64,000 nt of DNA from Bacteroidales bacterium. GTDB lineage: Bacteria; Bacteroidota; Bacteroidia; Bacteroidales; F082. Position numbers and translations under genes: made by a program. Below the pieces are notes generated by a model that ran no database searches, was not told where the DNA came from, and saw only the letters and a program-made list of their open reading frames with translations. Shown one piece after another: positions 1-9,400 of this stretch; position 1 is the stretch's first letter; the number at the start of each line of letters is the position of its first letter. The stretch lies in contig JAFYIE010000019.1 in the NCBI GenBank assembly GCA_017538795.1, positions 1-64,000 on the forward strand, in the 5' to 3' direction.

Positions 1-1641
1 CAACTCTTTTTGTTTTAACTGAGGATTTCGTGAGAATAACCGTTGTTCGAAATTTGGAAAATGTTTCGCAACCGCTTCTTCCAAATTAACAATTGTTGCA
101 TTATCCAATTTCAAATATGGATAGTCTGCATAATTAACCCTAGATGTGACATTAATGGAATCAACCGTTTTTTTAATATTCTTACATACAGGCTCGTTCA
201 TAAATAAATCCATCGATAAATCAACATCTTGACGTTTTTGTCCAAGTTCTTGTTCTAATGCGTTGACTTTAATTTCCTGTTGTTTGATAATGTCAAGCAT
301 TTTGTTTTTCTCCCGATATCTGTTTTTTTTCTGTGAATCAACAACTCTTTGGTGTTCTTTGTTAAGTCTATTGATTTTATTTAAAGAATGTGTAAATAAT
401 AAAATGTATAATAAGACAGTAATAACAAGAATTAATGATACTACTATGATTATTCTGATTTTATTTCTTTTGTGTGACTCGTATATCTTTTTGTTCACAT
501 AGCTTTGAAATATGTCATTTAATTTTGACGAATCAAGAGATTTGTCATATTGTGACATTGTGTTCTTGGATAAAAGACCGGAATACTTGTTAGCCTCAAG
601 AGTATCATCTAATATATTATTAATGTTCATTAAAAAGTCAGCCGTCTGAAGTTTTCTTATACTACCATTCCCTTCGTTGTCATAAACAATATTAAGATAA
701 ATAATAGCTGAATCGTATATCTTTTCTTCAAAATAAAGACTACCTATTGTATAGTATCTTGTTAATAATTCATCCTTACTTTCCGCTTGATCTGCAACTT
801 GCTTAAGCTGTTCTAACGTCGGCATTAATCCATATCCAAGTTCATAAAATAACACAGCCATGCTTGATATCAGATCCCTGTAAATCAAATTATTAGAATC
901 TGGTAATGACCTTAAAGCTTCGTTGTAGTAATAGTAAGCGCTGTCATTTTGTCCTGAAATATCATATAATTGACCCAATTTAGCCAAAGTGTTGGATATA
1001 CCATATTTGGATGTTGGCGCTATTTCATAGAATACCAAAGACTTTTTTCCGCAATAAATTGCATTTTCTATCATAAATTGGTTGGTAAATAATTCTTTCA
1101 AACGATTATATGTCAATCCCATAAACTTCGCCTTGTAACCAACCAGTTGTTTCTCATCAAAATGGTTCCCCATTATCTCCAAAGTGTGCAGATATTCCTT
1201 GCAGGCATCGACAACGCTGTCATTTTCGTAAAATCCGACGCCATTCATGTAATGCGAGCGGGCAGAGAGAAGCGTAAAATCGTCGTTGCCCGGATATTGC
1301 GCAGCAAGGCTGTCGAAATAATGCATCGCATCCTGTAGAGACGTTCCCTGAAACGTCTCAATTTTATATCGGTTTAATTGAGCGTTGTCAGTTTTGTAAA
1401 GGGCTTCGGAGAGAAGTAGTGATTGATAGTTTGCGTTAAATTCAAATGAGGTTCCTCGCTCCGCTCGGAATGACTGTAATGTTTGAAGCGCCGAGGCGGC
1501 ATCACGCTGCATCAGGCTGTCGATGCGCAGCAATTCCGTTGAAAACACGAAAATTTGCGGCTCGGCAACGGTTTCAGGCCGTTTTACACATGATAAAAAC
1601 AGTTCTGCAAGAATGAATGCTATGACTAAAACTCTTTTCAC
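1..1641 (-). CDS. TPR-type lipoprotein with a transmembrane helix, probable envelope-linked regulator (3' end outside window)
   Basis: The frame is open from a GTG at 1641 to the left edge, giving 547 residues with no stop in the window. The N-terminus is a lipoprotein signal with lipobox ending LFLSC (Cys18). Helical repeats of TPR character fill roughly residues 70-380, a single membrane helix follows near residues 390-415, then a coiled segment and the start of a C-terminal domain. This order (TPR, membrane helix, coil, C-terminal domain) is known from a large Bacteroidales family usually annotated as TPR proteins or transcriptional regulators; whether a DNA-binding domain follows cannot be seen here. 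No ATG is available near the signal peptide, so GTG is preferred. Residues 57-65 are encoded by a REP-like repeat. Family assignment is inference from architecture. Confidence 0.7.
   Translation of the reverse strand, partial: MKRVLVIAFILAELFLSCVKRPETVAEPQIFVFSTELLRIDSLMQRDAASALQTLQSFRAERGTSFEFNANYQSLLLSEALYKTDNAQLNRYKIETFQGTSLQDAMHYFDSLAAQYPGNDDFTLLSARSHYMNGVGFYENDSVVDACKEYLHTLEIMGNHFDEKQLVGYKAKFMGLTYNRLKELFTNQFMIENAIYCGKKSLVFYEIAPTSKYGISNTLAKLGQLYDISGQNDSAYYYYNEALRSLPDSNNLIYRDLISSMAVLFYELGYGLMPTLEQLKQVADQAESKDELLTRYYTIGSLYFEEKIYDSAIIYLNIVYDNEGNGSIRKLQTADFLMNINNILDDTLEANKYSGLLSKNTMSQYDKSLDSSKLNDIFQSYVNKKIYESHKRNKIRIIIVVSLILVITVLLYILLFTHSLNKINRLNKEHQRVVDSQKKNRYREKNKMLDIIKQQEIKVNALEQELGQKRQDVDLSMDLFMNEPVCKNIKKTVDSINVTSRVNYADYPYLKLDNATIVNLEEAVAKHFPNFEQRLFSRNPQLKQKEL
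1448..1474. repeat. REP-like palindromic repeat inside the TPR gene
   Basis: On the minus strand this reads GTCATTCCGAG, a short variable palindromic centre, then GCGAGGAACCTC. The same frame occurs at 51191-51224 and, inverted, at 4071-4103, with a degenerate copy at 52906-52935. Here it lies in the coding frame and encodes residues 57-65 (SFRAERGTS). Confidence 0.75.
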
Positions 1642-1645
1642 ACCG

Positions 1646-1653
1646 CAAATATA
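1646..1653 (-). promoter_or_regulatory. -7 box TATATTTG of the TPR lipoprotein gene
   Basis: The box matches the Bacteroidetes consensus TAnnTTTG on the minus strand. Only 4 nt separate it from the GTG start, so the transcript would have almost no leader. No TTG was found at the usual distance upstream. Confidence 0.45.
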
Positions 1654-1698
1654 TGAAAAAAAACGAAATATTGTAAAAAAGTCAACCCTTTAATAGTA

Positions 1699-1885
1699 AT
1701 TAGTCGTCAATTAGAGAGCCTCAGCTCGCGAAGCGAGGTGCCAGCTCGATAATGACGACTAATTACTACTAATAACAAACAATCAATTAGAGAGCCTCAG
1801 CTCGCACAGCGAGATGCCGGTTAGAAAGCCTCAGCTCGTGTAGCGAGGTGCCAGCTCGATAATGATGATTAATGACGACTAATTA
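1699..1885. repeat. Three-copy intergenic palindromic repeat
   Basis: The spacer holds three copies of a unit with core GCCTCAGCTCG-nnn-GCGAGGTGCC, beginning near 1709, 1784 and 1820. The three bases between CTCGC and GCGAG differ in each copy (GAA, ACA, and GTA with a G-T pair), while the arms are kept, as expected of a hairpin. Copy 1 is flanked by an inverted repeat AATTAGTCGTC (1699-1709) and GACGACTAATT (about 1755-1765). It lies between the dipeptidyl peptidase stop and the TPR gene promoter, both on the minus strand. Confidence 0.8.
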
Positions 1886-1902
1886 TGAACAATCAATTAT
1901 TA

Positions 1903-4044
1903 TTAAAGGTTGTCTTTAAAGTATTCTGTAATTTTCACGATCAAATGCGCTCTGTCAGGACCGTAAACATTGTGGTCGTGACCAGGGTAGACGAAGTAGT
2001 CGAGCTGCTTGCCATTGTGGATGCAATTTTCGACGAAGACGAGGCTGTGCTGCCACATCACCACAGGGTCGGTGGTGCAGTGAATCATCAAAAGTTTGCC
2101 CTCGAGCTTGTCAGTCTTGTTCTCAAGCGATGTCAGCTCATAGCCATCAGGATTCTCCTGCGGAGTGTCCATGTAGCGCTCGCCGTACATTATTTCGTAA
2201 TATTTCCAGTCGAGAACCGGGCCGCCTGCCACGCTCACCTTGAACGTCTCAGGATAGTTGATTTTTAATGATGTGGACATGAATCCGCCATAGCTCCAAC
2301 CATCTGAGCCGATGCGTTCAGGATCGATGTAAGGTTTTGTCTTGAGATATTCGATTCCTGTCATCTGGTCGTGCATCTCGGCTTGTCCGCACTGACGGTG
2401 AATGACTTGCTCGAACGCCTCGCCACGGTCGGCTGAACCACGGTTGTCGACAGTGAAAACGATGAAACCTTCCTGCGCGAGATAGTTCAGGTAGATGCCT
2501 GCGCCCGCGAGCCATGTGTCGGTAATGAGCTGAGCGTGAGGACCGCCGTAAACGTAAACGATAACCGGATATTTGGTGTTAGGGTTGAAGTTGTAAGGCT
2601 TTATAATACGGGTGTACAAATCCTGTCCGTCCTCCGATTTGATGGTGTCGAGTTCGGTGACGCCGAGATTATAGTCTTTCAAAGGATTTTCGGCCATATA
2701 AAGCGGCGCGAAGTCTCTGCCTTTGTCGTCCTGGATGCAAACGGCTCTCGGCACGTCGGTGCTCGAGTAATTATCGATGAAAAACTTGCCGCTCTTGCTT
2801 GGAAGCACGCTGTGTGTGCCGTGCTGCTTGGTGATGCGTGTCTTCTTGCCGTTCTTAAGGTTCACCTTGTAAAAATGACGCTGCAACGGACTGACTTCTG
2901 TTGAAGTGTAATAAGCGTTTCCATTGCCGTCGAATCCTTCGAATGCTGTCACCACATAGTTGCCTTTCTCAATCTGACGAGCCTTCAAAGTCTTGGTGTT
3001 GTGCAGCCAGAGGTGATAATATCCGTCGCGTTGGGCGAGCCAGACAAACTCTGTTGTGCTTCCTGGTAAGAAATGTGCAGGTCCTTGTGGCTCAACAAAT
3101 TGAGCGTCTTCGTCGTGGAAGATGGTCTTGTTGAATTCGCCGTTCAAAGCATTGTATTCGTTGAAGTTCAAGGTGTCCTGGCCGCGGTTCAAGATTCCTA
3201 TGTAAATCTTCTCATTGTCGTTGTTCCAAGTGATAGCGGTGAGGTAATGCTCCTCTGGCTCGCCGGTCTGCATCACCACGTCGGTGCCTGTCGCGATGTC
3301 GTAAACGTGAAGTTTCACTATATGTGACGTCATTCCTGCCATTGGATATTTTATCGGTTTTTCTGTAGCGATGCGTGTTGTGATGTCGACGAGCGGATAG
3401 TCTGTCACCATGCTTTCATCCATCTGATAATAAGCGAGTTTGTTGCCGTCGGGCGACCAGAATATTCCGCCGTCGATGGCGAACTCGTTGCGGTGCACCG
3501 ACTGTCCGGCGATGACGTGCTCAGGGTTCTCGGTGAGTCTTAAAGTTCTGTCGCCGTCGGCGATGTAAAGGTCGTTGCCGATGGTGTAAGCCACTCTCAT
3601 TGAGTTCTCGTTAAGCTTTGTGTTCTCTGCGTTTGCCGGGAATGCCGTCACTTTCTTAACAGTTCTTTCCACTACATTCAATTTGTAGAGCACAGTGTTG
3701 CCATCTTCGCTTTTTTTGTAGAAATAGCCTGAATTTTCATCGTTCCAGGTTATGTTTGGCATTCTCTTGAAGTCGCCGATGCCGTTGTCTTTACCGATTC
3801 CGTTGATTTGGTCCATGGTGAGGAGAGTGTGTGACGATTTCTCTGCCGGCGCCTGATATTTTAACTCGTCGCCTTCCGTGAAGACGTATTTGTCAGTGTT
3901 GCCTAACCATTTGAAACTCTTACCTTTAGGATAAACATCATAATTATTATACGATGCATCCACCGGTGTCAACATTTTCTTTTCCTGTGCAAATGACGTG
4001 AAAACTAACATCATTGCAATTGCTGATAATAATAGTTTTTTCAT
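1903..4044 (-). CDS. Dipeptidyl peptidase IV-like serine peptidase (family S9)
   Basis: The product has 713 residues with a classic Sec signal peptide (MKKLLLSAIAMMLVFTSFAQ), so it is exported, probably to the periplasm. Residues of about 40-480 form the DPPIV-type beta-propeller, and the C-terminal quarter is the alpha/beta-hydrolase domain. The nucleophile motif GWSYGG places Ser584; Asp659 (TTDPVV) and His691 (PGHDHNV) complete the triad. Such enzymes release dipeptides from N-termini, often after proline, and serve peptide feeding in Bacteroidetes. The propeller segment NEFAIDGGIFWSPDG stands where DPPIV and prolyl tripeptidyl peptidases carry their N-terminus-binding glutamate, and here it has D rather than a clear Glu, so exact specificity is uncertain. 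It is transcribed alone, downstream of the prenylglyceryl phosphate synthase gene. Confidence 0.9.
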   Translation of the reverse strand: MKKLLLSAIAMMLVFTSFAQEKKMLTPVDASYNNYDVYPKGKSFKWLGNTDKYVFTEGDELKYQAPAEKSSHTLLTMDQINGIGKDNGIGDFKRMPNITWNDENSGYFYKKSEDGNTVLYKLNVVERTVKKVTAFPANAENTKLNENSMRVAYTIGNDLYIADGDRTLRLTENPEHVIAGQSVHRNEFAIDGGIFWSPDGNKLAYYQMDESMVTDYPLVDITTRIATEKPIKYPMAGMTSHIVKLHVYDIATGTDVVMQTGEPEEHYLTAITWNNDNEKIYIGILNRGQDTLNFNEYNALNGEFNKTIFHDEDAQFVEPQGPAHFLPGSTTEFVWLAQRDGYYHLWLHNTKTLKARQIEKGNYVVTAFEGFDGNGNAYYTSTEVSPLQRHFYKVNLKNGKKTRITKQHGTHSVLPSKSGKFFIDNYSSTDVPRAVCIQDDKGRDFAPLYMAENPLKDYNLGVTELDTIKSEDGQDLYTRIIKPYNFNPNTKYPVIVYVYGGPHAQLITDTWLAGAGIYLNYLAQEGFIVFTVDNRGSADRGEAFEQVIHRQCGQAEMHDQMTGIEYLKTKPYIDPERIGSDGWSYGGFMSTSLKINYPETFKVSVAGGPVLDWKYYEIMYGERYMDTPQENPDGYELTSLENKTDKLEGKLLMIHCTTDPVVMWQHSLVFVENCIHNGKQLDYFVYPGHDHNVYGPDRAHLIVKITEYFKDNL

Positions 4045-4070
4045 ATTTTAAGATTTTGTATTTTTCTTTT

Positions 4071-4103
4071 GAGTTTCCTCGCCCCTCTGGGGCTCGGAAT
4101 GAC
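4071..4103. repeat. REP-like palindrome (GTCATTCCGAG family)
   Basis: The minus strand reads GTCATTCCGAGCCCC, a 3-nt loop, then GGGGCGAGG. It is nearly identical to the copy at 51191-51224 and lies downstream of the pcrB-like gene, after its heptamer array. Confidence 0.8.
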
Positions 4104-4140
4104 AATGTTTCTATGTGAGGAATCTCTAAATGATTTTAAC

Positions 4141-4184
4141 TGTCAACTCCAAACTTCAAACTTCAAACTTCTAACTTCTAACTG
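4141..4184. repeat. Heptamer array overlapping a stop codon
   Basis: Read on the minus strand, the array runs TTAGAAG, TTAGAAG, TTTGAAG, TTTGAAG, TTTGGAG, with a 7-nt period. The TAG stop codon of the prenylglyceryl phosphate synthase gene (4178-4180) is the first TAG of the array. The REP-like palindrome at 4071-4103 follows. Confidence 0.75.
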
Positions 4185-4909
4185 TTGGAGTGTATCGCCT
4201 CCGCGAACTTCTTCAGCATCTCCGGTTCCTTCTCAAACGCCGTTCCTATCACAATGACGTCGGCTCCGGCTTTCACTGCGTCCGCTGCCATCTCCGGTGT
4301 CTTGATACCTCCGCCGACAATCAACGGGATGTTGATCATCTGGCTGACCTTCGAAATCATGCTTGTGGAAACAGGCATCAATGCTCCTGACCCAGCCTCG
4401 AGGTAGATGAGCTTCAAGCCAAGCATCTCGCCGGCAAGAGCTGTGCACATCGCGATGTCGTCTTTGTCGTGCGGGATAGGGGTGGTGTCGCTCATGTATG
4501 TCACCGACGTCGCCTTGCCGCTGTCAATGAGCATGTAACCCGTCGGAATGATTTCATTTCCATAGAGTTTCAGATACGGAGCCGCGATGACATGCCGCCC
4601 GATCAGCATCTCCGGGTTCCTTCCCGAGATCAACGAGAGGAGCAGAAATCCGTCGCAGTACTTGCTGATTTGTAACGAGTTGCCAGGGAAAATCAACACC
4701 GGAATGTCGCAGTTTGCCTTGATGAGTTTGATGCAATGGTCGAGGCTGTCGGTAACCAAAAGGCTTCCTCCCACGAAGAAGAAATCGACATCGGCGGCTT
4801 TGGCTTTCTCGACAATTGATAAAATCTGGGCGTCCGACGGCTTGTCGGGATCGATGAGAACCGCAAGCTTTTTGCGGCTTTTATCTTGAAATTTTTCGTA
4901 TATCGCCAT
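4178..4909 (-). CDS. Geranylgeranylglyceryl/heptaprenylglyceryl phosphate synthase (PcrB/GGGPS family)
   Basis: The 243-residue protein has the TIM-barrel pattern of the family: LAVLIDPDKP at residues 15-24, FFFVGGSLL near 45, IPVLIFPGN near 70, LKLIYLEAGSGA near 165 and the phosphate-binding VGGGIKTPEMA near 195-205. It joins a prenyl diphosphate to sn-glycerol-1-phosphate through an ether bond in the cytoplasm. Enzymes of this family are the hallmark of archaeal lipids but are also known in Bacteroidetes and Firmicutes. The length fits group II enzymes. Prenyl chain length cannot be read from the sequence. Its stop codon lies inside a heptamer repeat array. It is flanked on the same strand by a histidine kinase and the S9 peptidase, with no other lipid gene in sight. 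Confidence 0.88.
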   Translation of the reverse strand: MAIYEKFQDKSRKKLAVLIDPDKPSDAQILSIVEKAKAADVDFFFVGGSLLVTDSLDHCIKLIKANCDIPVLIFPGNSLQISKYCDGFLLLSLISGRNPEMLIGRHVIAAPYLKLYGNEIIPTGYMLIDSGKATSVTYMSDTTPIPHDKDDIAMCTALAGEMLGLKLIYLEAGSGALMPVSTSMISKVSQMINIPLIVGGGIKTPEMAADAVKAGADVIVIGTAFEKEPEMLKKFAEAIHSNS

Positions 4910-4969
4910 AATATTATTTTAATCCACGAAAATACAACATTTTATTGTAACACATGTAATATTTCGGAT

Positions 4970-6475
4970 TTATTTTTTCAATACTATTCTGAATGTGGTG
5001 CCTTGTCCGGCCACGCTGTTCTTCACAAAAATCTTGCCTTTGTGATAATTTTCGATGATGCGCTTCGCTAACGACAATCCCAAGCCCCAGCCGCGTTTCT
5101 TCGAGGTGTAGCCTGGCTTGAAAATTTGTTTGTACATCGAGCGTGGCAGTCCCTTGCCGGTGTCGCTGATGTCGATAAACACACTGCTGTCGTCTTCAGT
5201 CAACTCGACTGTGAGTTTTCCCTTGTCGGTCATGGCGTCGATGGCGTTCTTGGTGAGGTTTTCCAATACCCAACTGAACAATGCGGCGTTAAGAGGTATA
5301 ACTATCTCTCTTACAGGTAGTTGCACGTCAAACTCAAACTTCGACGAGAACCTGCGTTGCAGATATTTCATCGTCTTGTCGACAGACGCGACCACGTTGG
5401 TGGGCTCTAAAGTAGGGATGGAGCCGATCTTAGAGAATCGTTCCGTGATAGTGTTTAACCTGTCGATGTCGTTTTCCATCTCCGCCGTCCCGACAAACGG
5501 TTTCTCTTCTAATTTCAGCAGCTCGATCCAACCCATCAACGAGCTCAGCGGCGTGCCAATCTGATGCGCTGTCTCCTTCGCCATGCCGGCCCACACCTGG
5601 TTTTGCTCCGAACGTCGCACATAGCTGAAAAGCAGGTATGCAAAAAACACGAACAAGCCGAAAATAAATATCTGAACCAACGGGAAATATCGCATCTGCA
5701 TAAGCAAATCCGACCGCCTGTAATAGATGTAAACCTTGTTGTTGTCGATATAATTCACCTTTATCGGGAAGTTCTCGGTTTGCATCACACGTATCTGATT
5801 CTCAACGTATTTCTGGTCTTTCATCTTGATGGAATCGAGATTTCCGTATGCCAGAACGCTGTTTTCGGTGCTGTCCATGATGATGACTGGTGCGCCGACG
5901 GCATTGTCGGTGACATCGTTGATGAAGAGCTTGAACAAATCATCGAGAACGCCTTTCAACTCGGTGTAAATCAACGATTCGTTATAAAAAAGCCACTTCG
6001 TTTTCCCGAAAAGGTCGATTTTTATCGGCTGATAAATGTTAAACTCACGCAGCATTTCGTCGTCCAACTTTGTCTTGCCTTTGAGATGTTCCGGCAAGTT
6101 GATCGAGAGGTCGATGTTTCTGCTGTTGTCGGTTATCACCACCGGAATGCTGATATTGCTTTGTATGATTTCGAGATAAATCGATGTGTTTTCATCAGGC
6201 CCGGCCTCGAGAAAACTTTCATAGGCTTTCGCCAGCAGCTGCACACGTTTCTGCTCCTGCTCGCTCACCTCGTTGAAGAAAACCTTGGTGTAGTTCATCA
6301 GCTCAGCATGACTCTGCACCGCCTCCGCCCACATCTCAATCTGCTTGGATTCCTGCGCCGCAAAGCGATTCACGAGAAGATTGGTGTAATAAATCGATAT
6401 GCTGATGATGACCACGGCGAGCACCGCTATCGCCCAGTTTCCCCATCTTTTTTGTATGTAAATATTCGTTTTCAT
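4970..6475 (-). CDS. Membrane sensor histidine kinase
   Basis: A membrane helix near residues 14-34 and a second near 270-295 enclose an extracytoplasmic sensing region of roughly 230 residues. The dimerisation box carries the phospho-acceptor His in ETAHQIGTPLSSLMGW. The ATPase domain follows with NLTKNAIDAM (N box), ISDTGKGLP (G1) and KKRGWGLGLSLAKRI (G2). It belongs to the HATPase_c superfamily kinases whose H box has the form HQIGTPLSS. No response regulator gene is adjacent, so its partner is unknown. The frame extends five codons further upstream to a TTG at 6490, but that TTG lies in the -7 promoter box, and the ATG at 6475 gives the normal MKTNIYIQKRW start. Confidence 0.9.
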   Translation of the reverse strand: MKTNIYIQKRWGNWAIAVLAVVIISISIYYTNLLVNRFAAQESKQIEMWAEAVQSHAELMNYTKVFFNEVSEQEQKRVQLLAKAYESFLEAGPDENTSIYLEIIQSNISIPVVITDNSRNIDLSINLPEHLKGKTKLDDEMLREFNIYQPIKIDLFGKTKWLFYNESLIYTELKGVLDDLFKLFINDVTDNAVGAPVIIMDSTENSVLAYGNLDSIKMKDQKYVENQIRVMQTENFPIKVNYIDNNKVYIYYRRSDLLMQMRYFPLVQIFIFGLFVFFAYLLFSYVRRSEQNQVWAGMAKETAHQIGTPLSSLMGWIELLKLEEKPFVGTAEMENDIDRLNTITERFSKIGSIPTLEPTNVVASVDKTMKYLQRRFSSKFEFDVQLPVREIVIPLNAALFSWVLENLTKNAIDAMTDKGKLTVELTEDDSSVFIDISDTGKGLPRSMYKQIFKPGYTSKKRGWGLGLSLAKRIIENYHKGKIFVKNSVAGQGTTFRIVLKK

Positions 6476-6479
6476 ACCA

Positions 6480-6487
6480 CAAAAATA
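6480..6487 (-). promoter_or_regulatory. -7 box TATTTTTG of the histidine kinase gene
   Basis: An exact TAnnTTTG match on the minus strand, 4 nt before the ATG at 6475. It rules out the upstream TTG as a start and implies a very short or absent leader. Confidence 0.5.
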
Positions 6488-6571
6488 CAAATTTTTTAAT
6501 TAATAAAGGTGTGTAGCGAAAATTGTTGTAATTTTACACGTTTTTTTAAACGGCAAAATTTTAGAAATATT

Positions 6572-9400
6572 ATGGAATATAATTTTGAAGAAATCGAGAA
6601 AAAATGGCAGGAGTACTGGCGTGAAAACAAGGTTTATCAAGTTGAGATAGACCACAACAAGCCGAAGTTTTATGTATTGGATATGTTCCCGTATCCTTCG
6701 GGTGCCGGACTTCATGTCGGCCATCCGCTGGGCTATATCGCATCGGATATCTACGCCCGCTACAAACGTCTGAAAGGCTTCAACGTGCTTCACCCTATGG
6801 GCTATGACGCCTACGGACTTCCGGCGGAGCAATATGCCATCCAGACTGGCACGCATCCGGCCGTCACCACGGAGAAAAACATCAACCGCTATCGTGAACA
6901 GATGGATAAAATCGGTTTCTGCTACGACTGGAATCGCGAGGTGCGCACCAGCGACCCTCATTATTATAAATGGACACAGTGGACGTTCATCCAGCTGTTC
7001 AACTCATACTATTGCAACAAATGCAAAAAAGCTCAGCCAATATCTCAACTCGTCGATTACCTGAACAAAAACGGCACAGAAGGCCTCGACGTGGCTTGCA
7101 CAAAACCGATGAGTTTCACCGCTAAGGAATGGAATGCGATGAGCGAAAAGGAACAGCAGGAAACGCTGATGAACTACCGCCTCGCTTACCTCGCCGACAC
7201 CATGGTGAACTGGTGCCCTGAGTTGGGAACAGTCTTGGCTAACGATGAGGTTCAAGATGGTCTCTCAGTGCGTGGTGGATATCCTGTCATCCGTAAATCG
7301 ATGAAACAGTGGCTGCTGCGTATCACTGCCTACGCCGAGCGTCTGCTCCAAGGTCTCGACACTCTCGACTGGACAGAGTCAATCAAAGACGTGCAGCGTA
7401 ACTGGATAGGCAAGTCGATGGGTGCCTCCGTTTTCTTCAAAGTTGCCGATAAAGACATTGATTTTGAAGTGTTTACGACACGTGCCGATACCTTGTTCGG
7501 TGTCACTTTCATGGTGCTGGCTCCTGAACACGAGATGATAAGCCAACTGACAACCGACGCACAACGCAATGAGGTCGAGGAATACGTCACCTGGGCTAAG
7601 AACCGCTCTGAACGCGAGCGTATGTCGGAGGTTAAGAAGGTGAGCGGCGTGTTCACCGGCTCTTATGCTGTCAACCCGTTCAACGGCACCCGCATCCCGA
7701 TCTGGATCTCCGATTACGTGTTGATGGGCTACGGTACAGGCGCCATCATGGCAGTGCCTGCCCACGACAGCCGTGACTTCGCCTTCGCGCGTCATTTCAA
7801 CCTCCCGATTATTCAAGTTGTTGCGAAACCTGGCGAGGAACCGTCAGATCCTGCAACATGGACCGAGTCGTTCGACGCAAAAGAAGGCGTGCTTGTAAAT
7901 TCGGAGTTCCTCAACGGACTTACAGTGAAACAGGCTATCCTCCGCATGATTGAAGAACTTGAAAAACTTGGCATAGGCAAGGGTAAAACTAATTATAGAT
8001 TACGCGACGCTATCTTCAGCCGTCAGCGTTACTGGGGTGAGCCGTTCCCGATTTACTACAAGGATGGCATGCCTTATGCGATGAATGTCAACAAGTTACC
8101 TCTCGAGTTGCCATCAATCGACGCATATAAACCTACCGAAAACGGTGAGCCGCCTTTAGCTCGTGCAAAGAACTGGGTCACCGAGGAAGGTTATCCTATC
8201 GAGACTAACACCATGCCAGGTTTTGCTGGCTCAAGCGGCTACTATCTCCGCTATATGGATCCGCACAACGAGAACGAATATTTCAGCAAGGAAGCCAACA
8301 GCTACTGGCAGAACGTCGACCTCTACATCGGCGGCGCCGAGCATGCCACAGGCCACTTGATCTACAGCCGTTTCTGGAACAAATTCTTGTTCGACCTCGG
8401 AATCGCTTGCAAAGACGAGCCATTCCAGAAGATGGTGAACCAGGGTATGATCCAAGGACGTTCAAGTCTCGCTTACCGCGTCAACAAAGAGAAGATGTTC
8501 AAAGTGACAGGTCAGAAAGTTGAAGGCAACGGTCTGTTGTTTATCTCGAAGAACTGCAAAGACCGTGAACTGTTCAGCGACCCGATTTTGGTGGACATCA
8601 ATATTGTGCACAACGATATCCTTGATACTGAAGCGTTTAAGGCTTGGCGTGATGACCTTAAAGATGCTCAGTTCATCTACGAAAAAGATAAAGACGGCAA
8701 CGATGTGTTCGTCTGCGACTGGCTGGTCGAAAAGATGTCGAAGTCGAAGTTCAATGTCCAAAATCCTGATGATTTGGTCTTGAAATATGGCGCCGATACT
8801 TTGCGTCTCTACGAGATGTTCCTTGGACCTCTCGAGCAGTCGAAACCATGGGATACTCAAGGAATTGAAGGTACTTTCCGCTTCTTGAAGAAGTTCTGGA
8901 AACTGTATTCAGAGATCAGCGACGAGCCTGCCACGAAGGAAGAGCTCAAGGTTTTGCACAAACTCATCAAAAAAGAGGAAGAAGATATCGAGCGTATCTC
9001 ATTTAACACCGTCGTCTCCGCTTTCATGATTTGTGTCAACGAACTCACCGATATGAAGTGCAACAAACGCGCAATCCTCGAGCCAATGGCAATCATGATT
9101 TCACCTTACGCACCGCATATCGCCGAAGAACTGTGGCATCAGATGGGTCATAACGACAGCGTCGTCAACCAGAAGTTCCCTGAGTTCGACGCATCGAACG
9201 TAGTGGAGAACACATTCCTCTATCCGGTATCGTTCAACGGCAAGAAACGTTTCGACCTCGAACTGCCTCTCGACATGAAGCAGGACGAAGTGCAAAACGC
9301 CGTGGTCAACGCGCCGGAAGCCCAGAAATGGCTCGAAGGTGTCAGCATCCGCAAGGTCATCTTCATCCCTAAGAAAATCATCAACATAGTGGTCGGATAA
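6572..9400 (+). CDS. leuS: Leucyl-tRNA synthetase
   Basis: This class I synthetase charges tRNA-Leu. The Rossmann fold opens with [16 protein letters not shown], which contains the HIGH-type signature, and the KMSKS loop appears as EKMSKSKFN. The CP1 editing domain lies between, with the threonine-rich [13 protein letters not shown] and the [15 protein letters not shown] motif. The anticodon-binding and C-terminal domains complete about 942 residues. An insertion before KMSKS with [12 protein letters not shown] is typical of Bacteroidetes LeuS. The frame is open upstream to 6509, but [13 protein letters not shown] at 6572 matches the family N-terminus. It is divergent from the kinase gene; its stop codon overlaps the next start by one base (TAATG), so it is probably cotranscribed with the fucosidase. 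Confidence 0.97.
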   Translation: MEYNFEEIEKKWQEYWRENKVYQVEIDHNKPKFYVLDMFPYPSGAGLHVGHPLGYIASDIYARYKRLKGFNVLHPMGYDAYGLPAEQYAIQTGTHPAVTTEKNINRYREQMDKIGFCYDWNREVRTSDPHYYKWTQWTFIQLFNSYYCNKCKKAQPISQLVDYLNKNGTEGLDVACTKPMSFTAKEWNAMSEKEQQETLMNYRLAYLADTMVNWCPELGTVLANDEVQDGLSVRGGYPVIRKSMKQWLLRITAYAERLLQGLDTLDWTESIKDVQRNWIGKSMGASVFFKVADKDIDFEVFTTRADTLFGVTFMVLAPEHEMISQLTTDAQRNEVEEYVTWAKNRSERERMSEVKKVSGVFTGSYAVNPFNGTRIPIWISDYVLMGYGTGAIMAVPAHDSRDFAFARHFNLPIIQVVAKPGEEPSDPATWTESFDAKEGVLVNSEFLNGLTVKQAILRMIEELEKLGIGKGKTNYRLRDAIFSRQRYWGEPFPIYYKDGMPYAMNVNKLPLELPSIDAYKPTENGEPPLARAKNWVTEEGYPIETNTMPGFAGSSGYYLRYMDPHNENEYFSKEANSYWQNVDLYIGGAEHATGHLIYSRFWNKFLFDLGIACKDEPFQKMVNQGMIQGRSSLAYRVNKEKMFKVTGQKVEGNGLLFISKNCKDRELFSDPILVDINIVHNDILDTEAFKAWRDDLKDAQFIYEKDKDGNDVFVCDWLVEKMSKSKFNVQNPDDLVLKYGADTLRLYEMFLGPLEQSKPWDTQGIEGTFRFLKKFWKLYSEISDEPATKEELKVLHKLIKKEEEDIERISFNTVVSAFMICVNELTDMKCNKRAILEPMAIMISPYAPHIAEELWHQMGHNDSVVNQKFPEFDASNVVENTFLYPVSFNGKKRFDLELPLDMKQDEVQNAVVNAPEAQKWLEGVSIRKVIFIPKKIINIVVG

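Noticed and set aside
1885..2268. Plus-strand frame antisense to the end of the S9 peptidase gene
   Set aside because: It lies almost wholly within the peptidase coding region, which has a complete catalytic triad there, and it has no features of its own.
5564..6499. Long open frame on the plus strand opposite the histidine kinase gene
   Set aside because: It lies wholly antisense to a well-supported kinase with all family motifs, has no recognisable domain and reflects codon bias of the opposite strand.
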